From NCBI GenBank assembly GCA_900758075.1, contig CAAEQF010000002.1, positions 1 to 10,786 on the forward strand: DNA of 10,786 nucleotides, in the 5' to 3' direction. The notes below the pieces were generated by a model, which saw nothing but the letters and a program-made list of their open reading frames with translations, did not search any database and was not told the DNA's origin. Shown here piece by piece: positions 1 through 5,937 of this stretch. Origin of the DNA: Coriobacteriia bacterium (lineage in GTDB: Bacteria > Actinomycetota > Coriobacteriia > Coriobacteriales > QAMH01). Within the stretch, counting starts at the first letter, position 1; each line of letters begins with the position of its first letter. A program made the translations under genes and the position numbers.

Positions 1-2
1 AG

Positions 3-38
3 GGTGCTATCGACGAGCTGTCCGAGACGAACGAGTAA
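3..38 (+). CDS. 3' end of an unidentified gene (partial)
   Basis: An open frame enters from the left edge and ends at TAA (36-38), giving the residues GAIDELSETNE before the stop. The acidic tail is compatible with a real protein terminus, and a terminator-like hairpin follows 32 bases later, which supports this being a gene end. Eleven residues are too few to name a family, so no function is assigned. Confidence 0.5.
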   Translation, partial: GAIDELSETNE

Positions 39-70
39 GACTCGCACTTATCCCGCAAGCTCTTTCGGGG

Positions 71-97
71 CCCGGCTTTCCGCGAAGGGAGGCCGGG
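71..97 (+). terminator. Terminator-like hairpin after the partial gene
   Basis: An 11-bp stem (71-81 with 87-97, G-U pairs in the middle) closes a 5-base loop, GCGAA. It is followed by a moderately T-rich stretch (TCTCCGGTTGTTCT) rather than a clean U-run. Its position between a stop codon and a tRNA gene fits an intrinsic terminator for the upstream gene. Confidence 0.6.
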
Positions 98-179
98 TCT
101 CCGGTTGTTCTGGCACCTCGCGCCGGGCACGGCAAAACTCCACGCGCAAATTCGCACGACTCGCCCGAGGATAATGGGG

Positions 180-185
180 TATACT
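180..185 (+). promoter_or_regulatory. Possible -10 element for tRNA-Pro
   Basis: TATACT, a 5/6 match to the -10 consensus, lies 12 bases before the mature tRNA-Pro start, which would give a very short 5' leader. No good -35 hexamer is present at 16-18 bp, so this is a weak call that rests on position and the hexamer alone. Confidence 0.35.
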
Positions 186-197
186 TCTTCAGCGCGT

Positions 198-275
<78 letters not shown>

Positions 276-303
276 GCTCGTAAACGATACGTGCGCATGA
301 AAA

Positions 304-331
304 TTGCATATACTATTTCCTACTATATTAA
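304..331 (+). promoter_or_regulatory. Possible promoter for tRNA-Gly
   Basis: The gap between the two tRNAs is strikingly A/T-rich for this genome. TTGCAT (304-309) and TATTAA (326-331) are separated by 16 bp and would start transcription about 24 bases before tRNA-Gly. TATCAT at 344-349 is an alternative -10 lying closer to the gene. Which one is used cannot be decided from sequence. Confidence 0.35.
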
Positions 332-361
332 TGGGCTTTGAGGTATCATAGGCCCAGCATT

Positions 362-437
<76 letters not shown>

Positions 438-447
438 GGAAACTGTG

Positions 448-480
448 GAAGAGAGGTGCCCTGGCGCCTCTCTTCTTGTA
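448..480 (+). terminator. Strong intrinsic terminator after tRNA-Gly
   Basis: A 12-bp stem (448-459 with 464-475, one G-U pair) closes a 4-base loop, and the 3' arm runs into TTGTA. It ends the tRNA transcript and separates it from the kinase gene that starts at 501. The kinase must therefore have little upstream promoter space, or depend on read-through. Confidence 0.85.
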
Positions 481-500
481 TCGTCGGAAAGGCACTTCTC

Positions 501-1343
501 ATGAAGCGTATCGTCAGCATCCAAGACATCTCGTGCGTGGGCAAATGCTCGCTTACCGTCGCCCTGCCCATCATCTCCGCGATGGGCGTCGAATGCGGCA
601 TAGTTCCCACGGCCGTGCTCTCGGTGCACACAGCATTCGACAGCTTCACCTTCGACGACCTCACCGATCAGATCGAACCCATCAGCAAGAGCTGGAAAGA
701 CAACGGCGTCGCGTTCGACGCTATCTACACGGGCTACCTCGGATCGTTCGAGCAGCTCGAGCTCGTGAGCCGCTTCTTCGACGAGCATGCCGGAGACGAC
801 ACGCTCGTGTTTGTCGACCCGGCAATGGCCGACAACGGGGTTCTCTATAAGGGCTTCACGCCGGAGTTCGCGCGCGCCATGGGCAGCGTCGTGTGCTCGA
901 AGGCCGATATCATCGACCCGAACATCACCGAAGCCTCCTTCATGCTCGGCAAGGAATACAAAGAGGCGGGGGAGTACGACGAGGCCTACATCAAGGACCT
1001 TCTGCAGGGGCTTGTCGGGCTCGGTGCCAAGAAGGCCGTGCTCACCGGCGTGAGCCTCGAGCCGGGCACCTGTGGCGTGTACGGCTACGATGCCGAGTCG
1101 GATACCTATTTCAGCTATTTCAACGAGCTCGTCGACGCGAAGTTCCACGGCACCGGAGACGTGTTCAGCTCGACGGCGGTTGGCGCGCTCATGAACGGCA
1201 AACCGCTCGACGAGGCGCTGGCCATCGCGGCCGATTACACGGTCGCCTGCATCAAAGAGACCGTGTCCCATCCCGACCACAACTGGTACGGCGTCGATTT
1301 CGAGGCGGAGATCCCGTACCTGCTCAAACGTCTCGACGCCTAG
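501..1343 (+). CDS. pdxK: Pyridoxamine/pyridoxal kinase (PdxK/PdxY family)
   Basis: This enzyme phosphorylates vitamin B6 vitamers with ATP in the cytoplasm, feeding the pyridoxal 5'-phosphate salvage pathway. The 280-residue product matches the family length (about 280-290). The N-terminus (KRIVSIQDISCVGKCSL) is the usual first strand and glycine-containing turn of the ribokinase-like fold. Residues 105-140 carry the VDPAMADNG and DIIDPNITEA segments typical of pyridoxal kinases. FHGTGDVFSS (215-224) holds the anion-hole GTGD motif, with the catalytic base predicted at Asp220. The ATG at 501 is chosen because GGAAAGG (486-492) lies 8 bases upstream; the frame stays open further 5' but there it would run through the terminator and tRNA-Gly. 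The gene is monocistronic, with terminators on both sides. Discrimination among pyridoxal, pyridoxine and pyridoxamine as the preferred substrate is not possible by eye. Confidence 0.92.
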   Translation: MKRIVSIQDISCVGKCSLTVALPIISAMGVECGIVPTAVLSVHTAFDSFTFDDLTDQIEPISKSWKDNGVAFDAIYTGYLGSFEQLELVSRFFDEHAGDDTLVFVDPAMADNGVLYKGFTPEFARAMGSVVCSKADIIDPNITEASFMLGKEYKEAGEYDEAYIKDLLQGLVGLGAKKAVLTGVSLEPGTCGVYGYDAESDTYFSYFNELVDAKFHGTGDVFSSTAVGALMNGKPLDEALAIAADYTVACIKETVSHPDHNWYGVDFEAEIPYLLKRLDA

Positions 1344-1357
1344 CATATGGTTCGCGG

Positions 1358-1410
1358 CCCCTCGATGCGGTTTTGCTTTGAGCGCATCGAGGGGCTTTTC
1401 TCTTCTCTTG
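1358..1410 (+). terminator. Intrinsic terminator after the B6 kinase gene
   Basis: A perfect 12-bp stem (1358-1369 with 1383-1394) encloses a 13-base loop and is followed by a pyrimidine tract, CTTTTCTCTTCTCTT. This is a convincing rho-independent terminator 15 bases past the stop codon. Confidence 0.9.
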
Positions 1411-1432
1411 ACGTTTCTCCATCCCGATATGC

Positions 1433-1441
1433 TGTTATAGT
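1433..1441 (+). promoter_or_regulatory. Extended -10 promoter for mobB
   Basis: TGTTATAGT provides a TGn extension plus a TATAGT -10 hexamer, about 58 bases before the mobB start. TTGACG at 1408-1413 resembles a -35 box, but its 22-bp spacing is too long for good use with this -10; the TGn element may compensate. The stretch 1437-1475 is A/T-rich compared with the coding DNA around it. Confidence 0.5.
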
Positions 1442-1476
1442 TAAAACACACAAATTTTAGCAACTCATATAGGACA

Positions 1477-1489
1477 GTTACGACGTAAC
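1477..1489 (+). repeat. Palindrome next to the mobB ribosome binding site
   Basis: GTTACGACGTAAC is a perfect inverted repeat of 6-bp arms around one central base. It ends one base before the GGGGGA (1490-1495) that serves as the mobB ribosome binding site. It could be a protein operator downstream of the transcription start, or an RNA hairpin (5-bp stem, 3-base loop) affecting translation initiation. No known consensus is claimed. Confidence 0.5.
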
Positions 1490-1498
1490 GGGGGAATT

Positions 1499-2038
1499 AT
1501 GAGCACAATCCCGAACATCACCGTCACTGGATGGTCCAATTCAGGAAAGACCACCTTCGTCACGCAGGTGGTCAAGATCCTCGTGGATTCCGGCATCAAA
1601 GTCGCCGTCATCAAACACCATGGTCATGCGCCCGGTGGAGTCGACCAGGAGGGCAAGGATTCCTGGAAGTACGAGCAGGCGGGCGCCAATCCCGTCATTT
1701 TATCGTCGTCTGCCCAGTACGCGATTTTCGTGAGCACGCCAGACCACGAGCCCACGCGCGAAGAGCTCATGGAGCGGCTCCCCAGTTCAACCGAGCTCGT
1801 CGTCATCGAGGGCTTCCGCAGCGAGGCAGAAGGGGCGGTCGAGGTCAGCCGCAAGGCGACGGGCAAGGGCCCCAAGCTCTCCCCCGAAGAGCGCATCGCG
1901 CTCATCTCCGACAACGAGGAGCTTTGCGCCGAGGTTGCAGCCCAGGGCAAGCCAGTATTCGGCCTGGAAGACTTCGCGGACGTTGCGCGCTTCTTCTGCA
2001 GCTACGCGGGCATCGACCCGACGCGCGTGCGGGGCTAG
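1499..2038 (+). CDS. mobB: Molybdopterin-guanine dinucleotide biosynthesis protein MobB
   Basis: MobB is a cytoplasmic P-loop GTP-binding protein thought to assist MobA in attaching GMP to molybdopterin for bis-MGD enzymes. The 179-residue product is normal for the family. It shows the Walker A motif GWSNSGKT (11-18), the MobB hallmark KHHGHAP (39-45), the following VDQEGKDSWKYEQAGA region (48-63) that matches the family's conserved D..GKD....AGA block, and VVIEGF (101-106) at the Walker B position. The start is fixed by GGGGGA at 1490-1495. It is separated from moaA by 170 bp with a new promoter, so it is probably a single-gene unit. The gene implies that the organism makes guanylated molybdenum or tungsten cofactors for DMSO-reductase-family oxidoreductases. 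Confidence 0.93.
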   Translation: MSTIPNITVTGWSNSGKTTFVTQVVKILVDSGIKVAVIKHHGHAPGGVDQEGKDSWKYEQAGANPVILSSSAQYAIFVSTPDHEPTREELMERLPSSTELVVIEGFRSEAEGAVEVSRKATGKGPKLSPEERIALISDNEELCAEVAAQGKPVFGLEDFADVARFFCSYAGIDPTRVRG

Positions 2039-2113
2039 CCGCGCGGTCGGCGTCTCGGGCATTTCGCGTGGGGTTTCATATCCTAGGCAATAATTTGTGC
2101 TAAACACTAATCG

Positions 2114-2143
2114 TTGCTGCGAATAATTACGGGAACGTATATT
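2114..2143 (+). promoter_or_regulatory. Probable promoter of the moaA operon
   Basis: TTGCTG (2114-2119) and TATATT (2138-2143) are 18 bp apart; the -10 matches 5/6 and the -35 only 3/6. The whole 2085-2160 stretch is A/T-rich against a GC-rich background. The resulting leader would be about 60 bases, too short for a full molybdenum-cofactor riboswitch. Confidence 0.5.
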
Positions 2144-2146
2144 ATT
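2122..2146 (+). repeat. Imperfect dyad overlapping the moaA -10 region
   Basis: The arms AATAATTACG (2122-2131) and CGTATATTATT (2136-2146) are inverted copies, except that the right arm has one extra base. They are separated by only 4 bases. The dyad covers the proposed -10 hexamer, the classical place for a repressor operator. The inner TACG/CGTA halves also occur in the palindrome before mobB (1477-1489), but with a different spacing. Confidence 0.45.
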
Positions 2147-2208
2147 CAGGTACCCGAAATACCTAGCGAAAACCTTGCCCGCGCTCTCGCGGCAGTGGGG
2201 AGGCACAC

Positions 2209-3216
2209 ATGCAAGACAAGTTTGGGCGCAAGATCGACTACTTGCGCATCTCGCTCACCGACCGCTGTAATTTGCGGTGCATCTACTGCATGCCCGAAAA
2301 GGGCGTGCCGTGGCAGCCGCACGACCAGATCCTGCGCATCGAAGAGATCGCGCGCTTCGTGCGCCTGGCTGCCCAGCAGGGCGTGCGCAAGGTGCGCCTG
2401 ACGGGCGGCGAGCCGCTCGTGCGCAAGGGCGTCGTCGACCTGGTCCGCGACATCGCGGCGACCCCCGGGATCGAGGACGTCTCGCTTACGACGAACGGCA
2501 TCTTGCTGCCCGAGATGGCACGCGACCTCAAGGACGCGGGGCTCTCGCGCGTCAACATCTCGCTCGACACGCTCGACCCCGTGCAGTTCACCTATATCAC
2601 GCGCCGCGGCTCGATCGAAGACGTGTTCAAGGCCATCGACGCGGCGCTCGAGGTCGGCTTCGATCCAGTCAAGATCAACGCGGTTGCGGTGAGGAGCCTC
2701 GACCAGGACTTCCTCGGGTTCGCCAAGCTCTCGCTCGACCGCCCGCTGCACGTGCGCTTCATCGAGTACATGCCCGTGGGCGAGAGCAGCGGCGGCACGG
2801 GGACGGGATGGACCGAGCAAGACAGCATCTCATCAGAAGAGCTCAGGAACATCATCGACGCCCGTGCGAAGGCAGAGGGGCTCTCTCCGCTCGTGCCGGT
2901 CATCAAAGGCGACGAACCCGGCGGCGGCGGCCCCGCGGTCTACTACAAGTTCCCGGGAGCGAAAGGCACGGTCGGCTTCATCAGCGCCATGTCCAACCAC
3001 TTCTGCGCCTCGTGCAACAGGCTGCGTCTCACCTCCGACGGAAAGATTCGGCCCTGCCTGTTCAGCGACAGGGAAATCGACGTCAAACGCGCCTTGCGCG
3101 AAGGCGGCGGGGACGATGCGGTCGTCCGTGATATCTTGGAAGCCATCGGCATCAAGCCGGACGAGCATCACGAAGAGCGCGGCACCGTTCGCCGCATGAG
3201 CCAGATTGGTGGGTAG
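2209..3216 (+). CDS. moaA: GTP 3',8-cyclase MoaA (radical SAM)
   Basis: MoaA converts GTP to 3',8-cyclo-7,8-dihydro-GTP, the first step of molybdenum cofactor synthesis, using S-adenosylmethionine and two [4Fe-4S] clusters; it is oxygen-sensitive. The 335-residue protein has the full signature set. The radical SAM motif is CNLRCIYC (Cys20, 24, 27), and GGEP lies at 66-69. The C-terminal cluster ligands are CASC then Cys283 (Cys266, 269, 283; C-x2-C-x13-C). The terminal Gly-Gly tail (RRMSQIGG, 328-335) is needed for activity in the family. GGGGAGG (2197-2203) sits 5 bases before the ATG. A glycine/serine-rich segment (193-200) replaces the usual tryptophan-containing loop and looks like normal family variation. 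It is the first gene of the proposed six-gene operon; moaC starts 6 bases after its stop. Confidence 0.97.
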   Translation: MQDKFGRKIDYLRISLTDRCNLRCIYCMPEKGVPWQPHDQILRIEEIARFVRLAAQQGVRKVRLTGGEPLVRKGVVDLVRDIAATPGIEDVSLTTNGILLPEMARDLKDAGLSRVNISLDTLDPVQFTYITRRGSIEDVFKAIDAALEVGFDPVKINAVAVRSLDQDFLGFAKLSLDRPLHVRFIEYMPVGESSGGTGTGWTEQDSISSEELRNIIDARAKAEGLSPLVPVIKGDEPGGGGPAVYYKFPGAKGTVGFISAMSNHFCASCNRLRLTSDGKIRPCLFSDREIDVKRALREGGGDDAVVRDILEAIGIKPDEHHEERGTVRRMSQIGG

Positions 3217-3222
3217 AGCACT

Positions 3223-3777
3223 ATGTCCGAAACACTCCCCGGCGGCCTTTCCGCCGGAATCTCCGAGCATCCCGACGCGCGTCCCGGCACGCTGAGCCAC
3301 GTGGACGAGAAAGGCGCTGTGCGCATGGTCGACGTGTCCGAGAAAGACGACACGAAACGCCAGGCGATTGCCGAGGGGTGGATTTTCATGCACCAAGACA
3401 CCCTCGACATGATCGTCGAGGGAACGGCTGCAAAAGGCGACGTCCTCGCTTGCGCCCGCGTCGCCGGAATCATGGGCTGCAAGCAGACGAGCAGCCTGAT
3501 CCCGATGTGCCACCCGCTCAACATCACCAAGTCCAAGTGTGAGCTCGAGCCTGTCAAGGCGGGCGAGCGCGAAGACGGGCGCGTCGGCATTCACGCCGTC
3601 ATGACAACCGGGGTCACCGGCAAGACGGGCATCGAGATGGAAGCCCTGACGGGCGTTTCCATCGCGCTGCTCACCGTGTACGACATGTGCAAGGCGGTAG
3701 ACCGCGGCATGGAAATCTGCGACATTCACCTCCTCCGCAAAGAAGGCGGCAGGACCGGTCTTTGGACAAGGGAGTAG
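3223..3777 (+). CDS. moaC: Cyclic pyranopterin monophosphate synthase MoaC
   Basis: MoaC converts the MoaA product into cyclic pyranopterin monophosphate. The 184-residue protein is about 20 residues longer than the Escherichia coli enzyme because of an N-terminal extension; the conserved part begins at LSHVDEKGAVRMVDVS (24-39). Family motifs are GIMGCKQTS (82-90), MCHPLNITK (95-103), GIEMEALTGVS (136-146) and VYDMCKAVDR (152-161), which contains the predicted catalytic Asp154 and Lys157. The ATG follows the moaA stop by 6 bases, with GGTGGG at 3208-3213 as ribosome binding site inside the moaA end, so the two are probably translationally coupled. All expected active-site segments are present. 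Confidence 0.96.
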   Translation: MSETLPGGLSAGISEHPDARPGTLSHVDEKGAVRMVDVSEKDDTKRQAIAEGWIFMHQDTLDMIVEGTAAKGDVLACARVAGIMGCKQTSSLIPMCHPLNITKSKCELEPVKAGEREDGRVGIHAVMTTGVTGKTGIEMEALTGVSIALLTVYDMCKAVDRGMEICDIHLLRKEGGRTGLWTRE

Positions 3778-3782
3778 CCATC

Positions 3783-4271
3783 ATGGACATCAGATTCGCA
3801 ATCGTCACCTGCTCGACCACGCGCGGCATCGAGCAGGACACGGCAGGCGCACGCCTCGAGGAGCTCATCGCCGGGCAGGGGTGGACCAACGTGAGCCGCG
3901 TCGTCGTCAAAGACGATGTCGACCAGATCGCCGATGCCATCGTCGCCGCATGCGACAAGGGCGTCGATGTCGTTTTGACCTGCGGCGGAAGCGGCCTCTC
4001 TCTTGCAGACGTGACGCCGGAGGCCACGCGCAAGGTATGCGAGCGCGAAGTGCCCGGCATTGCCGAGGCCATGCGCTCCTATTCCATGTCGAAGACCCGC
4101 CGTGCTATGCTCAGCAGGGCAATTTGCATGCAGCGTGGCAGGACGCTCGTGGTCAACCTCCCGGGCAGCAAGAAGGCTGCGGAAGAGAACTGGGAGGCAG
4201 TGTATGACCAGTTCGAGCACGTCGTGCACATGATGGCTGGAGAAGGCCATGAGAAAAAAGAAGGAAAGTGA
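3783..4271 (+). CDS. mogA: Molybdopterin adenylyltransferase, MogA/MoaB family
   Basis: This family activates molybdopterin by adenylylation with ATP before molybdate insertion by MoeA. The 162-residue length fits the single-domain MogA/MoaB group. The MoCF-binding fold signature is CGGSGLSLADVTPEATRKV (67-85), a variant of the usual GGTG..xRDVTPEA with Ser and Ala replacing Thr and Arg but with Asp76 kept. PGIAEAMR (91-98), LSRAICMQRGRTLVVNLPGS (110-129) and the acidic Asp44/Asp45 region also match. The ATG at 3783 follows moaC by 5 bases, with AAGGGAG (3768-3774) 8 bases upstream; the frame extends further 5' only inside moaC. MogA and MoaB paralogues cannot be separated by eye, so the symbol is approximate. 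Its end overlaps the next gene by 23 bases. Confidence 0.93.
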   Translation: MDIRFAIVTCSTTRGIEQDTAGARLEELIAGQGWTNVSRVVVKDDVDQIADAIVAACDKGVDVVLTCGGSGLSLADVTPEATRKVCEREVPGIAEAMRSYSMSKTRRAMLSRAICMQRGRTLVVNLPGSKKAAEENWEAVYDQFEHVVHMMAGEGHEKKEGK

Positions 4272-4629
4272 ATATCACACCGGCAGGCTCAACATCTCTT
4301 GCCCGCCGAGCGTGAAAGACCGCATCGCCGAAGACGCGACGGAGCAGGGGCTCTCCATCAGCCAATTCATCTTGCAGCTCTACGACAAGAGCACGCAGGC
4401 GGGTTCCTCCGAGCATCTCGCGCGCATGGGGCTCGACATGGTCGGCCTGAAGAAGCGCCTTGTCGACATCGACACCCATCTGCGCCGCTCGCTCAGCAGA
4501 AGCCAGGGCACGGTCGACAATGCGGTGCTCGACGACCTCGCGCGGCTCAAGGCGCTCGAGACAGAGCTTGACGAGACCCTGCGAGAGACGGTCGATGCCG
4601 TCAAGCGCCTCAAAGCAGAAGGGAAATAA
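4249..4629 (+). CDS. Small ribbon-helix-helix-like protein with helical tail (unknown role)
   Basis: This 126-residue, charged protein is not recognised as a named family member. Residues 10-46 (HTGRLNISCPPSVKDRIAED, then EQGLSISQFILQLYDK) follow the pattern of a CopG/Arc-type ribbon-helix-helix unit: a basic strand, a helix, the GLSISQF turn, then a second helix. Residues 55-125 are predicted helical with heptad-like Leu/Ile/Val spacing (GLKKRLVDIDTHLRRSL, LDDLARLKALETELDETL), suggesting a coiled-coil or dimerisation tail. It has no signal peptide or membrane segment. The ATG overlaps mogA by 23 bases, with GGAGAAGG (4239-4246) upstream, so it is translated from the same message. It could be an autoregulator of this operon or a structural partner of the dehydratase subunits; MobC-like accessory proteins look similar, but there is no mobilisation gene here. 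Confidence 0.75.
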   Translation: MRKKKESEYHTGRLNISCPPSVKDRIAEDATEQGLSISQFILQLYDKSTQAGSSEHLARMGLDMVGLKKRLVDIDTHLRRSLSRSQGTVDNAVLDDLARLKALETELDETLRETVDAVKRLKAEGK

Positions 4630-4630
4630 C

Positions 4631-4646
4631 GCTGCCTCCCGGCAGC
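4631..4646 (+). repeat. Small intercistronic hairpin before the dehydratase subunit
   Basis: GCTGCC-TCCC-GGCAGC is a perfect 6-bp stem with a 4-base loop, filling most of the 24-base gap between the ribbon-helix-helix-like gene and the next start codon. No U-run follows, so it is not a terminator. It occupies the place where a ribosome binding site would be expected. Confidence 0.55.
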
Positions 4647-4653
4647 CTCACCT

Positions 4654-5937
4654 ATGGATGTAGCACGCACCTATGGCTCCTACGTTGGGCAGGCGCTCGA
4701 GAAGAATCCCGACCGCGCAAACGCGCTGATACGACTCGGCCTGCATGCCGAGTCGTTTCGCACGGGACGCTTTCCCGATGCGCAGTCCCCGAATGCCCAC
4801 CAGTACCTGCGCCACATGGCGATGAAGGAAGTAGCGGACGTCTTGGGAAAGCCAGGGCAGTTCGCCTGGACCAACATATTCGCACCTGTCGAGATTCTCC
4901 AGTGCTTCGACATCAAGTGCATCTCCATGGAATGCCTCGCTTCGTACCTGTCGGGCTTCTGGATTGAAGACCGCCTCATCGACGCCTGCGAGACGGCCGG
5001 GTTCGCGAGCACCATGTGCTCGTACCACAAGACGTTTCTCGGCGCGTGCGAGGCGGGGCTTGTGCCCAAGCCGCTGTGCGGCATTACCACGTCCACAATC
5101 TGCGACTGCAACACGAACACCTTCAGGTACTTGCGCAAGCACGACGCTCTCCCGACCCGCCTCATCGACATCCCCCATGAATGGAGCCCGGAGGGCGAGG
5201 AATACGTCGTGGCGCAGCTGCGCGAGACGATCTCGTGGCTCGAGGGGCTCTCGGGCACACGCTTCGACGAAGAGCGGCTCAAGCAAGCCCTCGTTCGCGA
5301 GAACGAGTCCAAGGCGCACTACCTCTCATTTCTTGAGAAGCGCCGGACGCATGCGTACCCCGAGGCGCTCATCATGCGCCTGTTCATGCTGTTCGCAACG
5401 CACCTGAGCATCGGCAGCGAATGGGCGCTCGAGTTCTTCAGGATGCTCGATTCCGAGATAGACGCACAGCCGCTCGACACGAGCAAGCGGCTGTTCTGGG
5501 TGCATATCGTGCCGTATGCGCAGCCGACGCTCAACGAATACCTCAACTACAACGAGGAGCTGACGGTCGTCGCCGACGATTTCAACCTCGACTTCGTCGA
5601 GCAGCTCGACGTCGAGCGCCCGCTCCACGCGCTTGCGCGAAAGATGATCTGCAACATCTACAACGGAGATTTTTCCCGCAAGGTAGACGCGGTATCGCGC
5701 TACGCGCAGCACTACGAGTGCGATGGCGTCGTCGAGTTCTGCCACTGGGGCTGCAAGCAATCTTGTGGAGGGGTCCAGCTGCTCAAGCGCCAGATGTCCG
5801 AACTGGGCGTGCCCATGCTCGCCCTCGACGGCGATGCCATCGACCGCCGCAGCGGCCAGGAGGGGCAGGTAAAGACGCGCTTCGAGGCGTTTCTCGAGCT
5901 GCTGGACGCTACAGGCGAAGGGCAGGCCTGCGCATGA
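4654..5937 (+). CDS. 2-hydroxyacyl-CoA dehydratase-family iron-sulfur subunit (long subunit)
   Basis: The 427-residue protein belongs to the HgdB/FldC/BcrC-type family: soluble iron-sulfur proteins that receive one electron at very low potential from an ATP-driven activator. Family marks are MCSYHKTFLGACEAG (121-135), TTSTICDCNTN (145-155), EFCHWGCKQSCGG (361-373) and the C-terminal LALDGDAIDRRSGQEGQ then KTRFEAFLE block (389-414). Candidate cluster ligands are Cys122, Cys150/152 and Cys363/367/371. It is unusually cysteine-rich (15 Cys), with a CxC and a C-x3-C-x3-C arrangement, so a cluster larger than a single [4Fe-4S] is conceivable. The ATG at 4654 is the first possible start in frame after the preceding TAA; no clear ribosome binding site precedes it. 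It overlaps the next gene by 4 bases (ATGA). The substrate is unknown: classical substrates are 2-hydroxyacyl-CoAs or benzoyl-CoA, but no CoA-ester genes adjoin. Confidence 0.88.
   Translation: MDVARTYGSYVGQALEKNPDRANALIRLGLHAESFRTGRFPDAQSPNAHQYLRHMAMKEVADVLGKPGQFAWTNIFAPVEILQCFDIKCISMECLASYLSGFWIEDRLIDACETAGFASTMCSYHKTFLGACEAGLVPKPLCGITTSTICDCNTNTFRYLRKHDALPTRLIDIPHEWSPEGEEYVVAQLRETISWLEGLSGTRFDEERLKQALVRENESKAHYLSFLEKRRTHAYPEALIMRLFMLFATHLSIGSEWALEFFRMLDSEIDAQPLDTSKRLFWVHIVPYAQPTLNEYLNYNEELTVVADDFNLDFVEQLDVERPLHALARKMICNIYNGDFSRKVDAVSRYAQHYECDGVVEFCHWGCKQSCGGVQLLKRQMSELGVPMLALDGDAIDRRSGQEGQVKTRFEAFLELLDATGEGQACA

Noticed and set aside
2085..2208. A molybdenum-cofactor riboswitch before moaA
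   Set aside because: The space after the likely promoter is only about 60 bases. I cannot draw the multi-stem architecture expected of that riboswitch class.
4631..4646. An internal terminator splitting the operon
   Set aside because: The stem is only 6 bp and is followed by CTCACCTATGG, with no U-run, so termination is unlikely.
5421..5933. An upstream in-frame extension of the fusion ORF
   Set aside because: The extra 171 codons lie inside the preceding dehydratase gene in another frame and read as Arg/Ala-rich noise. The ATG at 5934 with ATGA overlap and a ribosome binding site is the credible start.
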